The position numbers and the translations under genes were made by a program. Shown one piece after another: positions 26,259 to 34,575 of a DNA stretch of 64,000 nucleotides. Numbering within the stretch: the stretch's first letter is position 1; every line of letters begins with the position of its first letter. A model generated the notes under the pieces. It was not told the origin of the DNA. It saw only the letters and a list, made by a program, of their open reading frames with translations, and ran no database searches. This DNA comes from Vulcanimicrobiota bacterium (lineage in GTDB: Bacteria > Vulcanimicrobiota > Xenobia > Xenobiales > JADMJV01), in the NCBI GenBank assembly GCA_019637395.1, contig JAHBVR010000010.1, forward strand, positions 62,001 through 126,000, given 5' to 3'.

Positions 26259-26923
26259 GGCGGGGGTTTTCTTTATTGGAGACGATGCTGACCCTGGGAC
26301 TGCTGTTTGTGGGGATGTGGGTGACTTTCGCCCTGTTCGAGCGCGGCACCCGCGCTTTTGCGGTGGGCGGAGCCCAGAACGACCTGGCCGGCGACGCCCG
26401 GCGCAGTTTGTTGGCTCTGGTGCCGGACATCCGCCTGGCCGACGCCGACCTGCTTTCGGTGGACGATAGCCGGACCTGTGCCGACGAGGCAGGGCGCTCG
26501 GTACATCGGGACGCTTTCTGTATGGGCACTCTCTCCCGTTGGGATCAGCCCGACAACTTCAACCTGGTGCAGGCCGGGGTGTATTGGGACACCTACTCGG
26601 TGGTCTACGCCAACCTCGCCCCCCGGGGCGTGCTGGTGCGCCAAAACTACCGTCCGGCCGGCGCCCCCTACGCCGGGCCCTGGGATGGGTTCCCCGACAG
26701 CTGTCTGGCCGAGAATTTTCACCTGAACGCCCAGGTGAAATCCACCCGGGTATTGAGTCAGGCGGTGGAACAGTTCCAGGCACTCTACGATGAAAATCTC
26801 AATATGCTGCAACTGGAACTTCAGTTAGTAGACCGGGGCGCCAAAAAGGTGGGGGGACGGGCGCGCGACCAGCGCAGCCAGGCCAGCGTCAGGATGAAAC
26901 TGGAGAACACGGCTCCAAATTGA
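26255..26923 (+). CDS. Type IV prepilin, PilW/GspJ-like minor pilin
   Basis: 222 residues from TTG 26255, which overlaps the preceding stop as TTGA. The leader RRG is followed by FSLLETMLTLGLLFVG with E at +5, a perfect prepilin site. The globular part contains the PilW-like segment GDARRSLLALVPDIRLADAD and three cysteines. It completes a PilX-PilV-PilW-type minor pilin set that primes and caps pili. The 3' end overlaps the convergent phosphoesterase gene by 35 bp. No pilus motor or secretin genes are in the window. Confidence 0.78.
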   Translation: MRRGFSLLETMLTLGLLFVGMWVTFALFERGTRAFAVGGAQNDLAGDARRSLLALVPDIRLADADLLSVDDSRTCADEAGRSVHRDAFCMGTLSRWDQPDNFNLVQAGVYWDTYSVVYANLAPRGVLVRQNYRPAGAPYAGPWDGFPDSCLAENFHLNAQVKSTRVLSQAVEQFQALYDENLNMLQLELQLVDRGAKKVGGRARDQRSQASVRMKLENTAPN

Positions 26924-27404
26924 GGATTTCGATGTGGCGCCGGGCCAGGTCGACCACCGCGCAGGTGGGTTTTTGAGTGAGCCAACCGCAGACTTCGCCG
27001 GGGTTGAGTAAGAGAGCCCCCTGGTCGGGCTGGCGCACTTCAAGGTGGTGGGTGTGTCCGTAGACGACCAGGTCGTATTGGGAGCAGCCGGTAAACGTAT
27101 CCAAGGCAGCGGGTTCGTGCAGAAGTAGGAAACGGTGGCCGTGGTGGTGATATTCCCAGGGGCGCTCCTGGACCTGATGCCCGAGCGCGGCAAAACGGTT
27201 GTGCAAACCGACTTTTTCACCGTCGTTATTGCCGAAAACGGCTCGAATGGGGCAGCCCACTTCGTGCAAGATGGGCACGGTGAAAGGGGCAATGAAGTCA
27301 CCGGCGTGCAGCAACAGCTCGATCTTGCGATCGCGCAGTTGCTGCACGGCCAGCTTGAGCCGATCGAGGTGATCGTGGCTATCGGCCATCACCCCGACCA
27401 ACAT
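26889..27404 (-). CDS. YfcE/MJ0936-type metallophosphoesterase
   Basis: 171 residues. The calcineurin-like metal site is complete: D8 and H10 (MADSHDH), the GD pair (LHAGDF), N-D in VFGNNDGE, and the C-terminal G-H-T-H (VYGHTHH). The small size without extra domains matches YfcE/MJ0936 phosphodiesterases that act on small phosphodiesters. Its ATG shares one base with the stop of the upstream minus-strand gene (27404), so the two form an operon. The physiological substrate is not known for most of the family. Confidence 0.9.
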   Translation of the reverse strand: MLVGVMADSHDHLDRLKLAVQQLRDRKIELLLHAGDFIAPFTVPILHEVGCPIRAVFGNNDGEKVGLHNRFAALGHQVQERPWEYHHHGHRFLLLHEPAALDTFTGCSQYDLVVYGHTHHLEVRQPDQGALLLNPGEVCGWLTQKPTCAVVDLARRHIEILNLEPCSPVSS

Positions 27405-27952
27405 TAGCGGTTATCGAGCTGCTGCAGAGCGCCGCTGCGGTTGATCTGCTCCTGGATGGGCCCGGGCAGGTCATGCAGCGAGCGGAAATTGGGGCCCGTG
27501 AAATAAACGGTGGTTTTGCCCCCGTTAGCCGGATCGTTGTCCACGGTCAACTGGGTGTCGAAGTGCTTGGTGGGTTTCTTCAGTTTCTCCACTTTGTAGG
27601 TCACATTGGCGCGCGTGCTGCTGTGGGGGAAGTGGAACTGAATATTGGTGTTGTTGGCCTTGAACTCGAAAATCTCCAGGGTCACTTTATAAGCCGAGTG
27701 GAAATCGAAGGTCAGGCCAATGTTATCTGAAGTGAAGCTGTAGGCGTGGAACTTGTCACTGGCCATCTCGGGGTACTTATCGAGCCAGAGAACGTCATAG
27801 AGGTCCTTGGCAGCCAGGGTGTCGACGACGGCGGCGGGCGCCTTCTGCTCGCCGGGGAGCTGGGGTTGGCTGAGGCCGACCACGCAAATGGCGGCCGAGG
27901 CCGCGATCATGGCGGCGAACCAGCCGGGCACGAGTCTGCGAACTTGATTCAC
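27404..27952 (-). CDS. Exported protein of unknown function
   Basis: 182 residues from GTG 27952, chosen because GGAGGAATC sits directly upstream on the minus strand. A basic N-terminus (NQVRR) and hydrophobic segment 12-28 (FAAMIAASAAICVVG) form a signal peptide or anchor. The mature part is beta-rich, with an aromatic/His-containing central section (FDFHSAYKVTLEIFEFK, FHFPHSS). I do not recognise the family. It is coupled to the phosphoesterase and divergent from the kinase at 28049. Confidence 0.6.
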   Translation of the reverse strand: MNQVRRLVPGWFAAMIAASAAICVVGLSQPQLPGEQKAPAAVVDTLAAKDLYDVLWLDKYPEMASDKFHAYSFTSDNIGLTFDFHSAYKVTLEIFEFKANNTNIQFHFPHSSTRANVTYKVEKLKKPTKHFDTQLTVDNDPANGGKTTVYFTGPNFRSLHDLPGPIQEQINRSGALQQLDNR

Positions 27953-28048
27953 GATTCCTCCAAGAATGTAAGGTAAGAGGCCGACGGCTTCGACGCACCA
28001 GGTCAGGGCCCTTGCAGGCCTGCCGGGAGGTACTGGGAAGCATGGGGC

Positions 28049-28945
28049 ATGAGCCGACTGCGCAACGGTCAGGTCCTGCGCGAGCGCTACCAGGTTCTGT
28101 CCTTCTTGGGACAGGGCAGCTTTGCACGTGTCTACCTGACCAACGACCAGAAATGGCGCGGCAACCTGGTGGCCCTTAAGGAGATTCCCACCGGCCACTT
28201 CAACGAGAAAGAGTATGCCGTCTTCAACGCCCAGTTTCTGCAGGAAGCGGCCTTCCTCATGCGGCTATCCCATCCCGGCCTGCCGCGCGTGGTCGAGTTC
28301 TTCGCCGAGAAACAAAACTACTACCTGGCTTTGGAATGGGTGCCCGGGCACACCCTGGAGCACGAGGTCAAGGAGCGAGGAACGGCGGTGGGCGAAGCCG
28401 AGGTGCTCGACTGGGGAATTCAACTGGCCGAGGTGCTGCGCTACCTGCATAGCCAGAAACCCTATCCGGTGCTGTTAGGTGACTTGAAGCCGGCCAACGT
28501 GGTGGTGGACTATCAAGGAAAGTTGCGGGTCATTGATTTTGGCGTGGCCCGCTATGCCGCTCCTCAGCAAGACCGCGAATACGCGCTGGTCTCACCGGGC
28601 TTTTCGCCGCCCGAACAATACCAGGCGGGCCGGCTGGACGAACGTTGCGACGTCTATTCGCTGGGGGCGACGCTGTGGTGGTGCCTGCAGCCGACTGCTC
28701 TGGAGCGCTATCGCTTCGAGATTCCCTCGATCCGAATCGGGCGCCCCGAGCTGACTCCGGCACTGGACGCCTTTTTGCAAACCTGTCTGCAATCGGAACG
28801 TGGGCGCAGGTTTCAGGGTGCTGATCAGGTGATAAGAGAGCTGCGGGGGGTGCAGCAGGCCGCCAGCGTGCGGCAGGCGCAAACTTCCCCTTCGGAGATT
28901 CTCTCGGCTCTCTATCGCGACCAGAAGAAGAAGTTCGATTTCTGA
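28049..28945 (+). CDS. Ser/Thr protein kinase (second kinase)
   Basis: 298 residues, almost only a kinase domain. Glycine loop GQGSFARV, K44 (ALKEIP), catalytic loop LLGDLKPANV with D145, and D163 in IDFGVAR. The HRD motif is changed to LGD, so His and Arg are absent while the catalytic Asp remains. The activation segment ends in SPGFSPPEQYQ, the same P-E-Q-Y element as in the kinase at 17.5 kb. No membrane anchor is seen. A short basic C-terminal tail follows residue 265. The role is unknown. Confidence 0.85.
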   Translation: MSRLRNGQVLRERYQVLSFLGQGSFARVYLTNDQKWRGNLVALKEIPTGHFNEKEYAVFNAQFLQEAAFLMRLSHPGLPRVVEFFAEKQNYYLALEWVPGHTLEHEVKERGTAVGEAEVLDWGIQLAEVLRYLHSQKPYPVLLGDLKPANVVVDYQGKLRVIDFGVARYAAPQQDREYALVSPGFSPPEQYQAGRLDERCDVYSLGATLWWCLQPTALERYRFEIPSIRIGRPELTPALDAFLQTCLQSERGRRFQGADQVIRELRGVQQAASVRQAQTSPSEILSALYRDQKKKFDF

Positions 28946-29017
28946 TAGTGTAGGGCGGACAAATATTTTCCCCGTGAGCAGGATTCAGGCTGCGGTGACG
29001 TAAGTTACAGCCGTTTG

Positions 29018-29033
29018 TTGGACTTTCGTCCAA
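29018..29033 (+). promoter_or_regulatory. Hairpin upstream of lipoprotein/cytochrome operon
   Basis: TTGGAC (29018-29023), loop TTTC, GTCCAA (29028-29033): a perfect 6-bp stem 70 nt before the small lipoprotein gene. It may be part of the 5' leader or end the upstream kinase transcript. No U-tract follows, so termination is doubtful. Confidence 0.4.
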
Positions 29034-29103
29034 TGCTCTAGGGAATGTGGCGGAGCGTCAATCGGGACAATCCGCAGGATAAAATAAGGGAGGTTCTTCC
29101 AAG

Positions 29104-29247
29104 ATGAAGAGCATCAAAATCGGATTGTTGTTAGTTACTGGATTCCTGGCCGTGGCCACCTTCGGCTGCTCCGGCGGCGGCGGCACTCCGCCTGCTTCGG
29201 GCACCCCGGCTGCCACCGGAACTCCTGCAGCCACGGCAACCCCCTAG
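29104..29247 (+). CDS. 47-residue lipoprotein with Thr/Pro/Ala tail
   Basis: A short gene: ATG 29104 follows GGGAGG at 10 nt. Residues 1-21 are a lipoprotein signal ending in ATFGC, and the mature part is only 26 residues (SGGGG, then repeats of T-P-A-A-T/S-G). Small lipoproteins of this kind act as flexible anchors or stay unexplained. It lies 35 nt before the cytochrome c lipoprotein gene, which has a similar Ala/Pro/Thr linker after its own lipobox. The two are probably co-transcribed. Confidence 0.6.
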   Translation: MKSIKIGLLLVTGFLAVATFGCSGGGGTPPASGTPAATGTPAATATP

Positions 29248-29282
29248 TCTGCTGCAGCACATCACAACGGAGGTTCCCTCAC

Positions 29283-29840
29283 ATGATGAGGAATAAAAAA
29301 GTTCTCGCGGCCGCGGGGCTGGCAGCTCTGCTTATTGCAGGCTGTACCAGCCCGCCCGACAATGCGGGCGGCACGGCCACCACCACTGGTGGTGCGCCTT
29401 CAACCAGTGCTCCCGCCCCAGCTCCCGCTCCCCCGCCCGCCCCGGTGGCCGTTTCCACGCCCACCGTAGCGGCGGCTCCGGACCTGGAATTTGACAAGGC
29501 CAAAGCCCAGAAAGGCTACGCCGACGTCAAAAAGCTGGGCAAAAATCCAGTGGCCGGCGATGTGGAAGCGACCAAGGCGGGGGCGACTTTGTTCGCCACC
29601 AACTGCGCTTCTTGTCACGGGCCTGAAGGCCACGGCGACGGCCCGGCCGGCATGGCGCTGAACCCCAAACCGCGCGACCTGACCAAGTTTGCCGACTACC
29701 AATTCGGCAAAGGCGATCTCGGGATTTTCCGCACCGTCAAGTATGGTGTGGACGGCTCGGGGATGGCCCCCTGGGAAGGCCGTATGACCGACGACGAGTG
29801 TTGGAAGGTTACGAACTACGTTCGCACCTTGCAGAAATAA
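29283..29840 (+). CDS. Lipid-anchored class I c-type cytochrome
   Basis: 185 residues. Lipobox LIAGC (C21) and a 45-residue Ala/Pro/Thr linker tether a single haem domain. C108-A-S-C111-H112 binds haem and M161 (GSGMAPW) is the expected distal ligand. The segment GPEGHGDGPAG is typical of the cbb3/SoxX-like cytochrome c group. It would shuttle electrons on the periplasmic face of a membrane. ATG 29283 or 29286 may be used; GGAGG precedes by 9 nt. A strong terminator follows, so it ends its operon. No oxidase genes are nearby. Confidence 0.9.
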   Translation: MMRNKKVLAAAGLAALLIAGCTSPPDNAGGTATTTGGAPSTSAPAPAPAPPPAPVAVSTPTVAAAPDLEFDKAKAQKGYADVKKLGKNPVAGDVEATKAGATLFATNCASCHGPEGHGDGPAGMALNPKPRDLTKFADYQFGKGDLGIFRTVKYGVDGSGMAPWEGRMTDDECWKVTNYVRTLQK

Positions 29841-29854
29841 GTCGTCCAAGTCCG

Positions 29855-29885
29855 AAAAAGGGGCCGGTTCGCCGGTCCCTTTTTT
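29855..29885 (+). terminator. Strong intrinsic terminator with TTCG loop
   Basis: Stem GGGGCCGG (29860-29867) with CCGGTCCC (29872-29879), one G-T wobble, a TTCG tetraloop, flanking A/T pairs and a run of six T. It separates the cytochrome gene from aroC. Confidence 0.92.
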
Positions 29886-29900
29886 CTTTGGGAGCATCGT

Positions 29901-30983
29901 ATGGGAAACACTTTCGGAAGAGCTTTACGCATCACCACCTGGGGAGAATCCCACGGGGGAGGTGTGGGCGTGGTCGTCGACGGCTGCCCACCGCGCTTGC
30001 CGATCACGCTGGAGGAGATCCAGTTGGAACTGAATCGGCGCCGTCCGGGCCAGAGCGACCTGACCACGCCACGCCAGGAAGAAGACCAGGTCCAGATCCT
30101 CTCCGGCCTGTTCGAAGGCCAGACCTTGGGCACACCGATTTCTCTGATGGTCTGGAACAAGGACGCCAGGCCCGAAGCCTACGCCCCCTTCAAGGATACT
30201 TTCCGGCCTTCGCACGCTGACTACACCTACGAAGCCAAGTACGGCATCCGCAATTGGATGGGCGGCGGCCGGGCCAGCGCTCGCGAAACCATCGGACGCG
30301 TGGCCGCCGGCGCGCTGGCGCGCAAGTGGCTTTTTTTACACTACGGAGTCGAGATAGTGGCCTGGGTGGAGCGGGTTCATGACTTGCGCGCCTCGGTGGA
30401 TGCGGACACGGTGACGCGCGAGCAGGTGGAGAGCAACCTGGTGCGCTGCCCGGACGCGCACATGGCCGAGAAGATGGCCGAACGCATACGTTGGGCCAAG
30501 GACCAGGGCGACTCGGTGGGAGGCGTGGTGGCGGTGGTGGCTCGGCAGGTGCCGGCCGGCTTGGGCGAGCCCGTCTTCGATAAGCTGGAGGCGGAACTGG
30601 CCAAGGGGCTCATGAGCCTGCCGGCCGTCAAGGGCGTGGAGATCGGCTCGGGCTTTGAAGGCACGCTGCTGACCGGCTCTCAGCACAACGACCCCTTCGA
30701 GATGCGCGACGGCCAGGTGCGCACTTTGAAGAATCATTCGGGTGGAGTCCAGGGGGGCATCAGCAACGGGGAAAACATCGTGTTGCGCGTGGCCTTCAAG
30801 CCGACCTCGACCATTTTCAAAGCGCAGCAGACGGTCGACAAACAGGGCCATGAGGTGGTGCTGGAGGCTCAGGGACGCCATGATCCTTGCGTGTTGCCCA
30901 GAGCCGTGCCGATTGTGGAGGCCATGGTAGCCCTGGTGTTGATGGATCATGCCCTGCGGCAGAGGGCAATTGCAAAGGAGTGA
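29901..30983 (+). CDS. aroC: Chorismate synthase
   Basis: 360 residues, family length. Converts 5-enolpyruvylshikimate 3-phosphate to chorismate with reduced FMN, the last shared step of aromatic biosynthesis. Signatures are present: [17 protein letters not shown] at the N-terminus (the active-site His lies in GESHG), [10 protein letters not shown] in the middle and the C-terminal phosphate/FMN region [15 protein letters not shown] precedes the ATG. No other shikimate genes are in the window. The following SIS-domain gene starts 37 nt downstream and may be co-transcribed. Confidence 0.96.
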   Translation: MGNTFGRALRITTWGESHGGGVGVVVDGCPPRLPITLEEIQLELNRRRPGQSDLTTPRQEEDQVQILSGLFEGQTLGTPISLMVWNKDARPEAYAPFKDTFRPSHADYTYEAKYGIRNWMGGGRASARETIGRVAAGALARKWLFLHYGVEIVAWVERVHDLRASVDADTVTREQVESNLVRCPDAHMAEKMAERIRWAKDQGDSVGGVVAVVARQVPAGLGEPVFDKLEAELAKGLMSLPAVKGVEIGSGFEGTLLTGSQHNDPFEMRDGQVRTLKNHSGGVQGGISNGENIVLRVAFKPTSTIFKAQQTVDKQGHEVVLEAQGRHDPCVLPRAVPIVEAMVALVLMDHALRQRAIAKE

Positions 30984-31020
30984 GGAAAGGCGCCACTGAG
31001 TAAACCAGGTGGAGGCCTAG

Positions 31021-32109
31021 ATGCAGGTTCAAAAAGCTGGCGTTTTTAGCGAGATTCTCGACCAACCGAGAGCCTGGCGGGAGACGCTGCAGATGCTGGT
31101 CAAGCGCAAGGAAGAACTGGGCGGCTGGCTCAAAGGCGAAAACTTTGGCCAGATCGTCTTCGTAGGTTGCGCCAGCTCCTACACGGTGGCTGTTTCGGCC
31201 GCCCACATCGCCCAACTGGTTTCCGGCCTGAACACCGAGGTTTACCCCAGCAGCGAATTTTGCTACCTGCGCCGCCCTCCTTACGATAGCCGCATCAAGA
31301 CGCTGGTGGTGGCCATCAGCCGCAGTAACGATAGCGACGATACCTTCTGGGCGGTGGACAAACTCAAGAAACTGCACCCGGCCGTCAAGGTGCTGGGCAT
31401 CTTCGCCAAAGACGGCGGCCGCATTCAGGCGATGTGCGACCAGACGGTCATTCTGCCCAACACGCTCGAGATCGGCCCGGTTTCGACCCGCTCGGCCTCC
31501 AGCTCGTTGCTGGCCTGCATGGTGCTGACCGCCTGGATCTCCAACAAAGATGCCTTTATCAATGAGATGATTCGCGTGCCGGATCTCTACGCAGACCCCG
31601 AATACATCAAGAAAATCCAGGATACGGCTCGCAAGCTGAGCGTGCCCAAGCCGCTACCCCTGCACTTCGTTTTCCTGGGTTGCGGTCCGTACTACGGTTT
31701 AGCCCTGGAAGCAGCCCGCAAGATTCGCGAACTGGTGGCTTACAACGCGGAGGCTCAGCAAACCCTGGAGTTCCGTCACGGCGGGCAGGGTGGGCTGACC
31801 AAGGAAGCCATGGTCTTCTGTTTCCTATCCGATACTATGCGCAAGGCCGAACTGGACGTGCTGGGCGGATTGGCCAAATACCGCTGCCCGCGTGTGGCGG
31901 TGCTGGAGCAATCCGACGAATCGGTCAAACTGCGCACCGACCAAGTGATCGAGCTGAAGACCAAGGTGAGCGAAATCACGCGTATCCTGGCCATGTACCC
32001 GGTCATCCATTTCTTGACCTTTTACATGTCCATCGCGCGCGGCAAGAATGCCGACAAGCTTTATCACCTCGACCCCCCCATCCAGGTCAAGGATCGTCCC
32101 GGTGTTTGA
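31021..32109 (+). CDS. SIS-domain sugar-phosphate isomerase/deaminase-like protein (GlmS C-half type)
   Basis: 362 residues with two SIS domains (about 30-175 and 210-340) and no glutaminase domain. Phosphate-binding serines occur in VGCASSYT and AISRSNDSDDT, and the second domain has GCGPYYGLALEAARKIRELV and EFRHGGQG. This is the architecture of the GlmS isomerase half, AgaS and FrlB-type deglycases. The exact substrate is open. Its stop overlaps the start of the small membrane protein by 8 nt, so it belongs to a three-gene unit with XdhC. Confidence 0.8.
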   Translation: MQVQKAGVFSEILDQPRAWRETLQMLVKRKEELGGWLKGENFGQIVFVGCASSYTVAVSAAHIAQLVSGLNTEVYPSSEFCYLRRPPYDSRIKTLVVAISRSNDSDDTFWAVDKLKKLHPAVKVLGIFAKDGGRIQAMCDQTVILPNTLEIGPVSTRSASSSLLACMVLTAWISNKDAFINEMIRVPDLYADPEYIKKIQDTARKLSVPKPLPLHFVFLGCGPYYGLALEAARKIRELVAYNAEAQQTLEFRHGGQGGLTKEAMVFCFLSDTMRKAELDVLGGLAKYRCPRVAVLEQSDESVKLRTDQVIELKTKVSEITRILAMYPVIHFLTFYMSIARGKNADKLYHLDPPIQVKDRPGV

Positions 32110-32536
32110 TCGCCCGGAATGGTGGCAGGTTCTCCTGCTCATCACCCCCATCAGCCTGATCATCTACGGACTGCGTTGGCGTGAGTTCGTGCTGGAGAAC
32201 ACTTCTTTCAAGGCCCTCAGCGACACTCAGAAGGGCTATATCCTGCTGCATTACATGCCACCGGGCGCGGCCGCCGGATTCTGGAATAAGATGGAAGCCT
32301 GGGAACGGGATTCCTACCTGAAGGCGGGGGCGGAGATTCGCGGCAGCGGTAAGCGGCTGGTGGCGCCGCTCATCAAAGAGGTCATCAAGAAGTTGACCCA
32401 GGAAGGCGACAAACCGCCTTCCACCGAGAGCAACGATCCATTGGAAAAACTGGCGCTGGCCGCCAAGTTCTGCGAAAACGCCCTGTGGAAGCTGCTACGC
32501 GACAGTTACCCGGCCACCCGGGAGCCCCGCACCTGA
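32102..32536 (+). CDS. Single-pass membrane protein with FliG-like helical segment
   Basis: 144 residues from GTG 32102, with AAGGAT just upstream. One N-terminal transmembrane helix (about 6-22, WWQVLLLITPISLIIYG) is followed by a cytoplasmic helical domain. The stretch LSDTQKGYILLHYMPPGAAA resembles the repeats of the FliG N-terminal domain (L-P-P-x-x-A-A). The similarity is short and I give it little weight. It overlaps both neighbours: 8 nt with the SIS gene and 4 nt with xdhC. Function unknown. Confidence 0.55.
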   Translation: MFDRPEWWQVLLLITPISLIIYGLRWREFVLENTSFKALSDTQKGYILLHYMPPGAAAGFWNKMEAWERDSYLKAGAEIRGSGKRLVAPLIKEVIKKLTQEGDKPPSTESNDPLEKLALAAKFCENALWKLLRDSYPATREPRT

Positions 32537-33600
32537 GCCAAGAGCGCGAACTGTATCGCGAGTTGGCCCGCGGCCGGGCGGCCCGGGCCATTTTAGTGCA
32601 AGGCTGGGGCTCGGTACCGCGTGAGGCGGGGGCCAAGATGCTGGTCTTCCCCGACGGCTCCATTCGTGGCACGGTGGGTGGGGGCTGCGGCGAGGCCGAG
32701 GTCTGGCAGGCCGCTATGGATTGTCTTCGCGATGGTGTTTGTGGACGGGTCGAAGTCGATCTGACCGAGGACGAGAGCAGTGACAGCGGCAAAGTGTGCG
32801 GCGGCCGCTTCGAGGTTTTTATCGATATCTGGGAAGGCCTGACCTTACCCGAAGAGGGCCCGTGTCTACTGGTGACCTGCCTGGGGCCGCGGCCGGCTCG
32901 GGCCTGGCGCGGCGCCCCGGCTGGTTCGGGGGCGTGCGCTTGGGCCGCGGGCGAGAGCCGTGTGCTGGTGGCCGATGACGGCTTGTTTTGGAATCTTGCC
33001 TTTAGCGACGGGCTCCCCAAACTGGTGGAGCGCGACGGCCACGAGTTTTTTCTGGATCCCCTGGGGATGGGTCAGGAGTTGGTGATTGCCGGGGCGGGCC
33101 ACATCGCCCGGCCTTTGTCCCGCATGGCTTCGATGTGCGGCTACTCGGTGGTGGTCATCGACGATCGGGCCGAGTACGCGCGAGCCGAGTTGTTTCCGGA
33201 AGCGCGGGTGGTGTGCCAGGACTTCGGGCAGTTTTTTGCAGAGTATGCTGTGCATCCGGGCAGCCATGTGGTGCTGGTGACGCGCGGCCATAAGCTGGAT
33301 GAAGACTGTTTGCGCAGCCTGGTCGGGCGCTCGATTTTCTACCTGGGGATGATCGGGAGTCGCCGGCGAACCCGGGCAGTGCTGGACGAACTGCGCTCCG
33401 AAGGCGTAAATCCGGCCTGGCTGGCCCGAATATGCGCCCCTATAGGCCTTAATATCGGTGCTTTAACGCCTGAAGAGATCGCCGTATCCATTTTATCAGA
33501 AATGATTCTTTTTAGAAGGGGTGGAACTGGAGGTTCTCTAAGGGGGTCCGGGAAGGGGCCCTCCCAGGCAAAATTTGCCGCCCCTAGCATCGGGATTTGA
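32533..33600 (+). CDS. XdhC/CoxI-family molybdoenzyme maturation factor
   Basis: About 355 residues. The N-terminal XdhC_CoxI motif (RAARAILVQGWGSVPREAGA, GTVGGGCGE) and C-terminal Rossmann domain (VIAGAGHIARPL, YLGMIGSRRR, PIGLNIGALTPEEIA) are complete. XdhC proteins bind Mo cofactor and deliver its sulfurated form to xanthine-dehydrogenase-type enzymes. The start is uncertain: CTG 32533 overlaps the previous stop as CTGA with GGGAG 10 nt before it. GTG 32485 would overlap by 52 nt with no SD. No molybdenum hydroxylase or cofactor gene is adjacent. Confidence 0.85.
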   Translation: MSQERELYRELARGRAARAILVQGWGSVPREAGAKMLVFPDGSIRGTVGGGCGEAEVWQAAMDCLRDGVCGRVEVDLTEDESSDSGKVCGGRFEVFIDIWEGLTLPEEGPCLLVTCLGPRPARAWRGAPAGSGACAWAAGESRVLVADDGLFWNLAFSDGLPKLVERDGHEFFLDPLGMGQELVIAGAGHIARPLSRMASMCGYSVVVIDDRAEYARAELFPEARVVCQDFGQFFAEYAVHPGSHVVLVTRGHKLDEDCLRSLVGRSIFYLGMIGSRRRTRAVLDELRSEGVNPAWLARICAPIGLNIGALTPEEIAVSILSEMILFRRGGTGGSLRGSGKGPSQAKFAAPSIGI

Positions 33601-33681
33601 TCGTCTAACCATAGAGTACACGGACGACAGTGCGCGCTCCTCAGCGAGTGCGGTCCCCCGAAAATGGAGTGAGAACCGGTG

Positions 33682-34470
33682 ATGAAAAACGCTTGCAAGC
33701 ATTTGCTTTTGCTTTCTTGTTTGATGAGTTCGACGGTGCCCGCCTTTAGCGAACCTCAGGCCGCGCGGGTCCTGGGCGAGCAGGTAGACGGCTCGTTGAT
33801 CCAACCCGAAGAAGAGGAGTGGATGCTCACCCCCAACGAGGTCACCAACTGTGATTTGAACCGTCCCAGCGATGCCACCTGCACCATGGACGTGGCCCCC
33901 CTACCTTCGATCTTCGTGGCCGTGGAGTCGGGTTACTATGATCAGGTCCCGGTGGTGGTGCGCAAGACCCGGTATGAGCACCGCCGCCGTTCGCTGGCTT
34001 CGCGCGGAGCCCACTCTTCGGCCGGACCGGTGGCCAAGGTGACCGAGACAGTGGTTTATCGCAGCGTGTATCGACGGGCGGTGCGCAAGTACGATATCAC
34101 CCCCATCATCATGAAGAACGCCCAGAAGTTCAATCTGGACCCCTGGATGATCCGCGGCGTGATCGAGGTGGAATCGGCTTTCCGTCCTTATGCCCGGTCG
34201 TATGCGGGAGCGGGCGGCTTGATGCAATTGATGCCGGGCACGGCCTCCTATCTGGGCTGCCGCGACCGCTTCGACCCGGAGCAGAACATCGCGGCCGGAG
34301 CACGCTACTTGCGCCAAATGCTGAACCGTTTCGACAACAACTATGATCTGGCCATCGCCGCCTACAACGCGGGTCCTGGCAATGTGGAGCGCTACGGCGG
34401 CATCCCCCCTTTCGCCGAGACCCAGAACTATGTGCGCAAGGTGCGCAAGGCCTGGAGTTGGCGCCCCTAG
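33682..34470 (+). CDS. Exported SLT-type lytic transglycosylase
   Basis: 262 residues. Signal peptide 1-23 and an unusual 100-residue, partly basic N-terminal region lead to an SLT domain (about 135-262). Catalytic E164 lies in IEVESAFRPY, and AGAGGLMQLMPGTA and AAYNAGPGNVERYGG are family signatures. It cleaves peptidoglycan glycan strands in the periplasm. ATG 33682 is preferred to GTG 33679 because GGAGTGAG lies 8 nt upstream. An 81-bp gap separates it from xdhC. It may cooperate with the amidase at 13.3 kb in wall turnover; this is inference. Confidence 0.9.
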   Translation: MKNACKHLLLLSCLMSSTVPAFSEPQAARVLGEQVDGSLIQPEEEEWMLTPNEVTNCDLNRPSDATCTMDVAPLPSIFVAVESGYYDQVPVVVRKTRYEHRRRSLASRGAHSSAGPVAKVTETVVYRSVYRRAVRKYDITPIIMKNAQKFNLDPWMIRGVIEVESAFRPYARSYAGAGGLMQLMPGTASYLGCRDRFDPEQNIAAGARYLRQMLNRFDNNYDLAIAAYNAGPGNVERYGGIPPFAETQNYVRKVRKAWSWRP

Positions 34471-34526
34471 CCGAGAGTTTTCGGGAACTGACGGAGGGGG
34501 GTCTTTTGCCGCGCCGAAGACGCAAG

Positions 34527-34550
34527 TCAGTAGCTCAAAAGAACTACTGA
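34527..34550 (+). promoter_or_regulatory. Hairpin in hpf leader
   Basis: TCAGTAG (34527-34533) pairs with CTACTGA (34544-34550) around a 10-nt A-rich loop, ending 14 nt before the AGGAGG of hpf. It lies too far upstream to hide the SD but may stabilise or regulate the leader RNA. Confidence 0.4.
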
Positions 34551-34575
34551 GCGACCATCAGTCTAGGAGGCGCAT

